A stretch of DNA of 64,000 bases from Chrysomallon squamiferum (Eukaryota; Mollusca; Gastropoda; Neomphalida; Peltospiridae), in assembly GCA_012295275.1 (NCBI GenBank), contig CM022673.1:24786261-24850260 (forward strand), given 5' to 3'. Positions 35,802-48,500 of this stretch are shown here, piece after piece (within the stretch, counting starts at the first letter, position 1; the number at the start of each line of letters is the position of its first letter). The position numbers and the translations under genes are program-made. The notes under the pieces are model-generated. The model was not told the DNA's origin. It saw only the letters and a program-made list of their open reading frames with translations, and ran no database searches.

Positions 35802-38775
35802 TATTTTGTCTTTTCTGCCCCTTAAACCATTGGTACCCTTTTTCCTCACTGATGTGTTTGGTATACCCACAAAATCTCTCAACTATTAGGATGGGAAAGT
35901 ACATCCACTTTCGTATCTTTGCTGTATAAAACTGTGCCAGGTAACTCGATATGGGAAAGTTGGAGATATTGTTTCTGCTGACGTTCTTGGATTACACTGA
36001 CCTGATCTTCACTCGGGATGAGCTAATGAATTAAGGAGTGTTACTAATCAGATGAAAGTCATATTGTAAAGTGCAATATAAGTGTTTAGGAAGCAAAATT
36101 TAGATCGTTTTCTAAAGAAGGGTGTGTGTTGTTTGAAAAAATGAGTATAGTTTCAGGTTAGAGATTGGGTGTATTGTTATCATTAGTACATCAGTGACAA
36201 GTAAATATCTGTTTAAAAAGAGAAACTGCAAGTAGGAAAAGTTCAATAAAGACATGAATAAATATTTGATGTTTGAACAGTTGAAACATGACAGTTAAAA
36301 ATTTGTTATTTACATTACAACACATCATCATAACACTCACTTCAGTGTTCACTATCATCATTTTATTTATTGCCACACTTATTTTCAAAAACATTTTTTT
36401 TTTTTTTTTTAATTTCTTTTCCAAAGAAAACATGCATATTTAGTCAGTTTAACAAATTTATATATAACTAATTAATTAACAATAATCTAAATTCTCAAAC
36501 ACTGTGGTAATGTAAACATCTGAGTGGAAATCATGCTTGTACCTCTTGAAAAATTACATCAAGTACTTCACGTTGCAACATCAGAAATATTGATGACAAT
36601 AACAATCATGCTTGTTTGTAAATGGGTTTGACAAGAGAAAACATTGTCATGCTATTTTGTATAAAAAAGAATTATATTTAGAAATTATATTTTGCATAGT
36701 AAAGTTACAAAAGACAGTTTATACTACAAGCATGCCTAGTGTTTTAACTTGACTGTTATGTGATAAATAGTTAATGAACAACACAAGAAAAAATTGAGTG
36801 TATTTGTAACTAAAAAGAATACCAAAATGTGACATGGAGAAATGATTTAACAATAATATATTAATGTTTTTTTTAATGATAAATTAAAAAATGCTACAGC
36901 CTAAGTCACTCAGGAATCCGAATTCATTGGAGGAAATTTGAAAAAAATATAGTAAATGAAAAAAAATGTATTTTCTAAGGAAACCGAACACATGACGCTG
37001 AATTTAACTGACACATCGTGTCATTCAGTATAAGCAGTGAAATTTCCTGGATGAAAATGAATTATGCAAGACTAATTCAAAGTATATCTTACAACAATAA
37101 TCTTTATAATACCTTCTTTTTTTATGTTGTACCTGTCATGTGTTCTAGACAACTCAAATGAAACAGTAAAAAAAATAACAAAGTGCAGTTGTGTCTGTGG
37201 TTCTTTTGATCATTTTTTATTTATTTGATTATATTTCTTTCTTTATTTTATTTTAACTGATTAATTATTATCACCTACTTTGCTACTTTTATGTATTAAA
37301 AAGAAAATGGGTTGTTTTTCTTTTGATAGGACAAATTAGATAAGGAAGGGAAGGTTTTAGTTTTAAGGTTGTACAAAGCCAGATTGACAATGACTCTACA
37401 GTAAATGTTAACTGTTTAATAACCCAGCTTACCAGTATTTATAAGCGATCATAGGTCAAGAAAGGCAGTTTAATTTATTTTTAAAACAAGATTTTAGTAA
37501 TAAAACAAAATATATGTATATATATATATTCATTTCTAGTAATTTTATTTCCATCTCAAGCAAAATAAACTGGTATTTGACATAGTTTTAACACTGTATA
37601 AGTGGTAAATTCTGAGCTTGTTCAGTCCATGTTATTGAGGAATTGAGAAACTCAAGTGTTTGTTTGTTTTTAATGATCTTTTACAATAGGACCCTGACAA
37701 CTCAATAGCAAAAACGTGTTCTCTGGTGACAATAAAAATATCTCCTTCCAATTCAGATCTTTAAAATATAATCAGTATTTCTCTGATGATCAGAGAACTA
37801 ATCCAGGTTTTGAACAACTTGGTATCTGTGGACTTGATTATCCATTCTTCTGACTTACCTAATGCACCAGTTTTATTACAATTTGTTTCTGTGTTTTAAT
37901 GAACATTACGGAAGCTCCTTTCTTAAATATCCTGCATCTTTTGTGGCTTAAGATGTCATTTGGTTCTCATAGATTGTCTTGAATAAATTACAGCATTGAT
38001 TTATTTACCACAATTAACCAACATAACAAAAACCATCGTTTTTCCAGCTTGATTAGTAAATGTTTCATGAACTGAGAAAATCTTTTAATTCTCCTCTGAT
38101 TGTATTTGGCAAAACTGGGTTAGTCTGAGGAACTGCGTTATTCAGATGCTTGTGATACTCCTCATGTATTTTTGCTTTTATTTGTAAATCCTGTGCAGCC
38201 ATTTGTCATAAATAATGTAGGAGTTATTGGATTAATAGCTATTAATTTAATATTGTAATCGTCTAAACTTTAGATCCAGTATAATCCAGACTGTTGAGAT
38301 GAAAAATGTGAGTGTACTAACTGACTTGTAACATTATTACATTGGCTGCTGCATGATACTGGGATATGTAGTGCATGTATAATATTCACTGTTAAATATA
38401 TAGTATATCTGTAACACATGCACTCATGAGCATAAAAAAAAAAAAAAAATCAATATAGGTTTATGAATTTAAATGTATGGTTTTTGTGCTAGGGTGTCGT
38501 TAAATATTCATTCATTCATTAAAAGTATGGCGAGAGTAACCATCTTTTCATGTGAATGTATCAGTCAACAGAAATTAATAATAATAATAACAATAACAAT
38601 CTTTTCATGTGAATGTACCATTCCATAGTTATTAAAGAAGAATATATATATACTGACAATAATATCTATTACACAATAATATCTATTAAAAAACGTGTTG
38701 TTATAGTATTTTTTATGTAAACAAAAACTTACCTATCTCATTGTTTTGATGTTTTAATGGTTATTTTTTATATAT

Positions 38776-38778
38776 ATG

Positions 38779-38853
<75 letters not shown>

Positions 38854-38861
38854 TTTGATAC

Positions 38862-38890
<29 letters not shown>
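38776..38890. repeat. (TA)n tract, intergenic
   Basis: About 115 bp of nearly pure TA, interrupted by ACACATTTTGATACA. Similar shorter TA tracts lie at about 6476-6530, 34607-34645 and 52376-52438. Confidence 0.95.
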
Positions 38891-38892
<2 letters not shown>

Positions 38893-38999
38893 TACATACA
38901 TACATATATACACACACATGGCACAGTCTACAATATTTTTTTATTATTATTATTCTTAAATGCCTTATTATTAACTTTTTTTATATATTATTTATTTTA

Positions 39000-39500
39000 C
39001 CGTTTATGTTGACTCTGTGACGTCGTAGAATGTAATACTATTTTTACATGGGGTAAGTTACCGTTGACATAACATGTGTTTTAATAACGTGTTATACAAT
39101 GATGAATGAATGACGTCAGAGCATTGTTGATGTAATAGTATCTACGCTATAATACTGCGGTTGTTTGGAAAGTATCGTTGATTTAGTCATTTGGGATGTT
39201 TGTTCCGTCATCACTCACGCGAATTTGCATCACACAAACGCTTCCTTTCTAAAACTGCTGATAACAAATTTAATTTAATAACTGTGTTGCCCAGAAACCC
39301 TCAGGTAGTTTCCAAATATACTACATCGATTATCAGTGTGTATTGCGTAAATTAGTAACCGTTTTGGATCCACCAGTCTATCCTTTTGACAAATTATAAT
39401 GTAATTAGGTGTAATTGTTATTACGAGAGAGAGAGGTATTTTATCTAAAGTGAAGTTTATAAAACATGTTCTCGTTTCTTCAAAAGAAAAACAGGTATGT
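39000..39500 (+). promoter_or_regulatory. Possible orphan promoter with CRE-like and octamer-like sites
   Basis: Roughly 20 CpG dinucleotides in about 550 bp, clearly denser than the AT-rich DNA on either side and similar to the synaptojanin promoter flank. Contains a perfect CRE palindrome TGACGTCA at 39111-39118, a half-variant TGACGTCG at 39018-39025, and an octamer-like ATTTGCAT at 39223-39230. A short ATG-initiated segment ending in a consensus donor follows at 39466-39494. No downstream exon was recognised in the window, so a functional promoter is only a hypothesis. Confidence 0.3.
39466..39494 (+). CDS. Possible isolated first coding exon (9 codons plus 2 nt, then GTATGT)
   Basis: Reads MFSFLQKKN and is followed by CAG|GTATGT, a strong 5' splice site. 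It lies at the 3' edge of the CpG-richer patch. I do not recognise the peptide and see no plus-strand partner exon before the right edge of the window; the gene would need to run across or within the NHERF introns. It may be chance. Confidence 0.15.
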
Positions 39501-42500
39501 TAAAAAAAAAAAAAAAATTTATCAGAACGAAAACACGTTAATGTATTGTGGGACCATTAATGAGTAGTTTCGTGTGAGTTTTAACAAACCGTATTTATTT
39601 TTATTTTTTATTTTTATTATTTAATTATTTGTTTGTTTTTTATTTATTTATTTATTTATTTATTATTATATATATATATTATTATTATTATTTAAAATTA
39701 AAATAAAAGCAAAAACAAAAATTATAACCTCATAAATAAAATAAAATAATTATTTATTTCATAGCCTCTGAAACGTGTTTTTCTGTGTGTAGGTTGTTGT
39801 TTTTGATGCTACCACTTTAAAATGTACCTGACAGGTCAGATATAACATATCACACGCTGAGTTTGATCTTCATCATTTAAGTCAGACCTATCAAAATAAA
39901 CTGACACCTGCTTAACAAAGACATCAACAGTGACTAGCAGTGCCTGAGGATAAATGTTTATGTGTGTAGGTATTCAGTGAATACACTATATTTATATCAG
40001 TCTGTACTGGTCCACTCACATCATTATAATCCTCAAAATCATTGATATGTTCTGTTTTATAATGTTTTAAGCCTCAAAGTAACAGTGGAAGTTCTAATCG
40101 CATGATTATGATTGTCAAAGACATTAACAGATACTGTTTATGCTGTTAAAATGCTCATGTAATTGTGATAGTCTAACCACACCATAATACTCATCAAAAT
40201 ATAACCATACCAGTAAATAGTAGTTCACTTTATCATCATCAGTTATTTGTCTAGTCGTGTGTTATAATTAGCATTCATCTCGTCTGGTTATTGTTATAAT
40301 CATTAAAGAGTCAATGGTCAGGCTTAATGAGTAAGTTAGTCACACTGTTATAAACAAAAACATTGGTCTAGTCTAGTCTTGTCTAGTCATAATCATCAGT
40401 CATTGTTCTAGATACATTTACAGTCATCAAAGTAAACAAGTCTAACTCATGTTAAAATCTTTAAAGAAAAACAGTTTAAATGAAAACTTAACTGTTCAAG
40501 TCTAACTTGTTTATTAATATTACACACATATATATGCATATACATATATGTATATATTTATAAACACACACATACACACATTTATTTATTTATTTATTTA
40601 TATTTATGTATATATTTTTGTATTAAAGCACATTTCTTTCATTTTTTTCACTGACTGTGTTTAAGACGTGACAAATCCAGCTCATGTAGCCGTTACACAA
40701 CAGAATGTCAGTGGCACTGAGCCATGTCTGCAGATGATTGATCAAGTGGTACGTAGGTATTTTACTGCTAAAATGAAAATATGTCAGCTTGAACAGACCA
40801 GCTGTCAGGTATAATATATATCTATTCATATCAGCTGTTATTTATGTATCCTTGGCCTCTGGGATTTGGAACAAAGCAATAGAATTCGATATTATAATTC
40901 TCAAAAGTAAATTTATTACAGTCTTGTATTACATGCCTAATCATGTAGTAAAATGGCTTTTAAAATAAGAGCTACACTTGATAGAAACAATTAATACCAT
41001 TGTCCTTCTGTTCAGTTTGTTTAAACAGTATTTATTTTCATACACTTAATAGAACGTTACATTTTTTTTTTTTTTTTAAAGTAACTGCAATATCGGTCTG
41101 TGGTTGTGATCTAGGTATGTTTAGTCATATTTATTCTGTAATCATTCCCCCTTAAACAAAAGAATGATCAATTACACTACTTTCAATATAAACAAATGCT
41201 ATTCTAATCTTTGGCCTTTGCAGCTCTTATGCAAAATGATGTGTATTTAGATTGTCAAGAAAATATATTTTTGTTACTTGGAAAGGGTAGTGATAGTGAC
41301 ATGATCTGAATAATTTGTTAAGTTAGATAAAAGTCTTTCTTTTTAAAAATGTTTATAACTGTTAAGGTTCTAAGTCACAAAACTGTTAAATCAGTAAGAA
41401 AACTAGAAACAATAATTGCTCTATCTGGATCTCATTTATTTGATTAACAGGTTATCTGAATTTCACAAACCTTAACTACGAAAATAGCTGTCTGACAACT
41501 TAAAAAGAAAGATGAGAGAGCGTGTAGATTTGAAATAACAGAGTAAGTCAGTAATTCAAAATGAATTTTATTCATAACAAAATATATGTGTGTATACATT
41601 TGTTCCTGGAATAGATATTATACAGTGAGCAATACGAAAGGACAGTCTTCCACTTTGGGGAGTGGATAAAGGCATGAGTATGTACAATCATCGTTATCAC
41701 AAGATTAACTTTGAAAAACTCTACAGCAATAACTGTATCCATAGGAAAATGACCATCTGGTATGCAGACCACCTTAATAGCAAGCACCCTCGAGATTAGT
41801 AAGCCTTGTTTATTAACCAATTAGAGATCAAAGTTTTTGCAAAAATGAACAAGATAATTATATTTTTTATTTTTCCATTAATTTTATACAAATTTCTCAT
41901 AAATGTTTTGCTGAAATACTGTGATTCTGCTAAGGGGATTTATTTATTACAGATATAAAAAAAGCCAGATTGAAGATTATTGAGTTAATAATGAGAATTA
42001 AGAGACAGTTCAGAGTCCAGGATTCATTTTTGCCAGTATAAAAATTCCATTTGATCTCAACTCAAAGTGGTGTTTACTTGAATAAAAGCAGTTAATTTGT
42101 GACATTTTTGCTTAGCTATTTTAATAGTAATTTTTTTAGGTAATCGTAAAACTATTGAATTTCCAGAAACAACTGGGAATGATTTCAGAATTTCAGTATC
42201 ACACAAACAGTTCCATGAAAATAAATCTACATGCAACTTGTGCTTGATATAAAAATCTTAAATGTATAGATATATATATATATAAATGTACTGTAAAAAA
42301 AAAGAAAAGTAACTGTTAGATTACAAAATGTTATTTATGTGTATGTAGACCAGCGACTATATAAAACAAGTATTACTAAATTGTAAATGTATTAATAAAA
42401 CTAACAAATTCTAATACTTGGACAGATTAAAAGTACCAAGGATGGATTCACATTTATTTACCACATAATTTGTGTAGTCATAAAGGTAAAAAGAGCTAAT

Positions 42501-45344
42501 CAGTGTGACCTCTTTTCAAATGTGTAAAAACCAGCTTGACACATTTTGTATTGACAACGGTAAAGAAAGAAAAAAAAAAATTTAAAATATCTGCAGAAAG
42601 TTTTTTTTAAAAGTGCTGTAGTCTTATTTTTAGCAGTCTGTGTCTTGTCTTTTTTTCTTTTATTTTAATTAGAGATAAAAAAAAAATATAAATAAATAAA
42701 ATAAATGTGAATCCATCAGGCATATAAGGCTTAACAGTGACAAAACTGGTACAAAATGTGCAAAAATATCTAAATCAACAGTAGCTACTGGAGAAATAGC
42801 ATTTCAAATCACATCTTATTTTTTATTTATTTTTTTTTTGTTTTTATTTTTAAATTATGAAAACAAATTATTAAATTCCAAAGCAGTTATCAAGGCTAAT
42901 CATTTATATATATATATATAAAAGGTAAAAATAAGATTACAGTATAGTATATGATCTACAATATATATATTTTCTTTTCTCATCTTTCTCAGTGTATTTA
43001 CAGTTCCTACAATTAATGCATATATAATTATTATTGTGCTAAGTACTTGTTTTAATCAACAGTGTTATATAAAAAATCTACTGTACACAAATCAAGCAAG
43101 AATCGTGGAATGTCTAATTAAATATTTGTATAACAGAACAACGATAAACTCTGGAATGGAATTAAGATTTATAATCATATTGTGGAATAGAAAAATAAAA
43201 CTTACGCAAGTTTTTATTTATGGTAGCTGATATGTACCATTTAGTTTTGGAATGAATAGCTGAAGTGGGCAGAGTCGTATTCAGAATAAATAAAAAAATA
43301 AATAAATAAACCCACTGAAACCAATTTTGAGAAATATCCTGTCCTAACCAGTTATAAATAAATATATGTTGCATAATTTAAAATAATACATTTACCAGTT
43401 TTTAACAACAGCAGTAGGCAACAGATAGGAGATACAAGCAGAATGTCAGTCCAAAAATGCTCACGAAAAAAAGGAAAAAAAGAGAGACATCACAATGAAT
43501 ATTATTCCATAAAGAAAATAATAATAATAAAAAGAAAAATATTTAAAAAATAATAAATCAATTAAACAAATAAAAATAACTAAATCATTTCTTTTTGTTA
43601 CGTTAATTTTATCTTACTTTTTCTGATGAAAAACCAAATGTAGATATATAAGAAAAATTCTCTGAACACTAGTATAGTAATGTCAAATGTATAAAACTGT
43701 CGTCACAACATTCAGTATGTACCATTTCCAAGACAAAGATAAAAAAAAAGAATGGAAAGGCTTTCAGTTAGAATTACTACTCCATGAAGCTGCCATCTGT
43801 TTTAAATCTTACTTTTCTTTTATTATTTTCTTTATCATAATATATTTGTGGACCTTTTCAAGATTCCTCTAGGACAAAGCACCATAATTAACATTAAAAT
43901 TTCTTTAAAAAAATAAAAATAAATAAAAATTAAATGGAATGTAAATTTAGGGAAGAGTCTCCACCAGATAATGGGTGCAATGTTGCAAGAATCATTGTGT
44001 ATATATATATATATATATAAAGACAGATGACTGATCATGGTAAATTGAATATTTGCTGTTGTTAAACATCTTTAACTCGTACTACTTGTTGTTATATATA
44101 ATCTTTCAGTACACAGTATTATGTATCCAAAATATCAAAACATTTCCACAAGTTTGAGGACAAGAGACAATTTTAAAATATGCTAGTAATTTTCATCCCC
44201 ACTTTTGCTTTGAAAACATTAAAATATTCTATGCTATAATCATCAATTAAAATATAGAAAATCAATTTAAAAACATATTTCAGGTATGGGGGTAGGAAAA
44301 AAAAAAAAAAAAAAAAGGAAGAAAAAGACTGGCATCAAAGTTAACACACAGGTATGAATATATAAATGCCTAAATAATTATACTAATTATAATATCGACA
44401 ATTTTCAAAATAGATATAGTTTTATGTATACTTATCTCATTGTGAATGCTATTGTTGCAAACACAAGCAAATGTACAAAAGTTGAAAAATAGAATGTAAG
44501 TGCAAGATCCGTATCACGATTCTTCTATCTCACAAACTGGAAAGTTTTATCACTGAGTACTAAAAACAGCGTCTGCTAACTTAGTGAACTTAGCAGGGAC
44601 ATGACAGTCAAAGTCTCAAACCAGTTAAAAAAAACACAGAATAATATTTTTTAAATCAAAGTAAACAGACATCTTTTACTTTTTTTTTTCTTTGCTTATA
44701 GGTGAAACATTAAATAAAAAAAAAAAAATTTTTTTCTTAAGCTTGTGTGTATAAAAATGTAAATGCTTTACAAAATTATGCATAAAAAAAAAAAAATGTC
44801 TACCCATTACATTTATTATTTTAGAAGTTCTTCACAATGTGAAATTTATTGGCTCTGAAACAGTACCATTTTACAAAAATGAAGTCTGTACATGTAAATA
44901 ACAGTGTAAATATAAAACTTCTTAAACTGGTTGCAGTGATTCATAATGCTCTGAAAGAAACTTCAGTTTTTCTGGTGACCTTTCATTTTAGAATTCAGTG
45001 TTTGAAAATGTATCTTTTTCTGTTTGCTGAAATCATTTTCTTAATTCATATATGTATGTGTGTATATATATATATATTTATATATATGTATGAACAAGCT
45101 GACATACAGAATCATTTCTAAAAATTAAGAATATTCTTGCAAGCAATTAATCAGATTATTATCTTTTCTTCACATATATAATATATATATATGTCCTAAT
45201 TTTGTTTCAAGATGCTAAAAAAAAAAAAGAGAAAAAAAGACTTGAATCTGATCTTTGACCTGTCTCCCTGCTAAACTTCAAACTAGTAGCCTCAGATTAA
45301 TGGTTATGCATTTCCAAAAGCTGTGAGCGTACAAAGTCGGCCGC

Positions 45345-45542
45345 TCACATTTGCTGAAACATGTCGTATTTTGATCTGAAGTCCATTTTGATGCCCCGAG
45401 GGTCTGGTTTCTTCTTGGAAGCTAGTCTTTCTCTGTACTCCTTGGCGCTCAGCGTTGTCACGTCGCCATTTGTCTGGGCCTGTGGTACTGCAGCAGGGGC
45501 TGGCTCAGACTTGCTGGACACCTCATTGTGAGTGGTGTTTTC
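45345..45542 (-). CDS. NHERF1: NHERF last exon G: ezrin-binding tail
   Basis: 198 nt ending in TGA. The C-terminal segment LSAKEYRERLASKKKPDPRG then IKMDFRSKYDMFQQM matches the NHERF EB domain: a basic helix followed by M-D-aromatic-x-x-K-x-x-x-F. In vertebrate NHERF1 this helix binds the ERM FERM domain. Unlike human (FSNL), it does not end in a PDZ-binding leucine: the last residue is Met, so autoinhibitory PDZ docking may differ. Confidence 0.93.
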   Translation of the reverse strand, partial: ENTTHNEVSSKSEPAPAAVPQAQTNGDVTTLSAKEYRERLASKKKPDPRGIKMDFRSKYDMFQQM

Positions 45543-48500
45543 CTGCAGTCAGAGAACATTTACTTCTTTAGTTAGAAACCTAACCAAAATGTGAAAACTG
45601 GGCTCAGAAAAACCACAGTTATTACAGGACTGCAGATTTTTTTTTTTAATTTTTTAATTTAAATAATTTAACTAGATGGAGACTAGAATGCATTTTTAGA
45701 GATATTTAGTACAAAATAGTTCATAATTAGCAAAACAAATATTTACTATTTCTTTTTTTTTTTTTTTAAGTAGAGTTCTATTAGCACTCATTCAAAAATA
45801 TTTAAGATAAATATTCTGTTGTTTGATTTTAAGAAAAACACCAATAAAACGTGCAAGTAAAAAAAAAAAAACTCAAATATTTGTGTGGGTATATAACAAG
45901 TGATACTTCAAGTAAAATATTTCCAATGTTAAAATTTTTTTTTTTTTTAAATGTATTGATTAACAGGAAATTTTCTAATTTAAGTAATTAGAACTAATTT
46001 TAAATTTCTCAAAATTGCCCAGATTCCTTTGTTTAAATATGATCTTCTTAATTTTTGACTATTATGAGTTTACAAAACACAGTACAAAGCCTTTATTTTC
46101 AAGTAATGCAACCTTGTCAATAAAAGCAAACTTACAACATAAGATGCTTGGCCATTCACTGTTCTGGATGTATCTGAAATGAAAAACAACTGAAGATGAT
46201 TTAACTATAAATTAAATACAATGATCCTTTCAAACGTATCTCTCCCCATGAATAATATCTAATACAGCATTTTGTGTATCATCAAACAGGAAACTTGAAG
46301 GAAAAAAAAAAAAAAAAAAAATCCTGTTCAAAAAGAACCAATGAACAGATTAATATAATCCAATTAAGAAAACAAAATGAAAACACATAACAAAATTATA
46401 ATTAAAAACATAAATATACATTTACAGTTACATTAGTATATAATCAACAAAAATATTACATATTACAAATAAAAAGTGTCTGTTAAAGACATTTACTCTG
46501 TCATCTGTAAATAAGATGTACAAATTATATAATTATTATTAATACAAATTTTGTTTTCTTCTAGAAGTCATTTTGTAAAAATCTAATTTTGAGTGAATAA
46601 ATCTAGCAAACAGGAATTCATGCACATGGCTACTGCAGCTAAACTAAAAATTGACTATAAAAACATGATACAATAAAATACTTCTTGAATAGATCCAATA
46701 TATTAATGCTTCATCTAACTTTCAAATGAAGTCAAATATTAATGCAAGTTAACACGATTAAATGATAATTTATAACATAACTCGTAACAGAAAGAAATAA
46801 TGATAACAAAAAATATATTATTCTGATCATTCGCTGTCGATAATAACAAAAAGACAAATGTAAAATGTGGTGTGAAAAGTATTTCTGTAGCTGCATCAAC
46901 TGTATCAGATTAATTTCTCATGACCTAGAGATATTTCACAAAACCTTTTCTACCCATTACTCCCATATAAATAAGTGCAAACACTCGAATGAACCCAGCT
47001 TGTGTTAATTTAAACCTGACAGTAAAACACCTATGTACTGAATCATCTCTTCTTTAACTGTGGACAACCCACAGCACTGACAAGTATCACATTTCTAATA
47101 ACATCATCCCTTTTTTATTTATTTATTAAATGATATGTTATAAAAAGCATGTGTTATAATAAAAAGCAGTGCAAGGAAAATATTTCTTATCCTAAAGAGG
47201 CTTGGAAATGCACTTTAAAATTCTATTTATTATTCAATGACTTTATGAACTGCCATAACAGAATATGTAAATTAATTATTTTAAAAGAACTTCTATAAAT
47301 AATATCACCAACGTTATCTGTATCTATTTGTTTTCAAAAAGTTCTTATACAATTTAATTGGATATTAATTCAACAATTGGACACTGTGGCTGTTTTGTGT
47401 TCTACTTGTATATACACACATCTGTCATAGCTGCCTGTGTGAAAGTCAATGACAATACTTTCATATTGTTAAAATATGGACAGACATGTTCCTTGTTGCC
47501 TGTGCTTTGAAAAACATGAATAAAACATTGATCACTATTGACATTCTGAACATGTTCTCTATTATAGTGGCAGGCATGCTTTGCTGTAAACACCTATTCA
47601 GTAAGAAAGCAAGCTCTGGTCATAAGAATATTTACAAAAGCTAAATGTCTGGTTATAACTGTAATGTAACTTTTAAGTTTTACGAGTTCCCCATTTTCTC
47701 AAAGGTTTACATTTTAAATACTACTACAAAACAAACACACCTGTCTACCTGTCCATCTACCTACCTACATAACTACTTGCAAATCTTTTTAAATAACTTT
47801 TGAAAATACAAAAATTTATCTTTTGCTCTTATTTCCCAAGTTAACACTTGGATAAGAAAGTGTGAAATGCCAAAAACTGAATTTATTTTTGGGATGTTCA
47901 ATTTTTTTTTGCTCCCTAACAAAATAAAATACATTTTTAAACAATGATTAAAATATTTTTCATTCATTAATTTTAGATATTAATTAAATAAAAATACAAA
48001 CTGAAAACAAATTCAGTCAATGAAAACAAATAATTCAATTTTTGGTTTAAAGAAAATATAATATTAACAAGTATCAAATCTCAACAAACTGAAACTTAAA
48101 ATTGTTCCCATTTTGTATGTTTAAATTTAAATAAATGACAACTAAACTGAAAGACATTAACATTTCTGTTCAGTGTTTGATTTGGTTACATGTGGAACTA
48201 ATCTACAGCTGTCTGTTTCGTACACTGAGAAATTGTAGTTAAATGTCTGATTTACTATTCTGCTAGCAGTGAAGACATCAGAAATCAACTGAATGATTAA
48301 TGAAGACCCCTACAGCTGAGCTGCAGGTAACTTAGTGCTAACTTCATGTAATATTTATCTGTAACATTCACAATAGCTTATCACACCTTGATCTGAATTT
48401 TTCTCGTAATAATTTTCCTATTTTCTGAAAGAATGCCCTGGCCTGAATTATGTAACAAAGTATTTCTAATTTCAGGTTCTTCTCTAAAATAATAGGTTAC

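Larger units (their letters stand above)
35802..45344. other. Convergent intergenic region (includes NHERF 3' UTR at its right end)
   Basis: 9.5 kb between the convergent TGFBRAP1 and NHERF genes. No conserved protein is encoded; all open frames are short and AT-biased. It holds a long (TA)n tract near 38.77-38.89 kb, a CpG-richer patch at 39.0-39.55 kb (see separate entry), and many A- or T-runs. The NHERF 3' UTR must occupy part of the right side, but its end cannot be placed. Confidence 0.5.

Noticed and set aside
38485-38521. Possible SINE tail (GTGTCGTTAAATATTCATTCATTC)
   Set aside because: Resembles ATTC-tailed repeats seen in mollusc DNA, but the body, A/B boxes and target-site duplication were not recognised, so no element is called.
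41572-41820. 82-aa minus-strand open frame downstream of NHERF
   Set aside because: No recognisable motif; probably NHERF 3' UTR or intergenic sequence.
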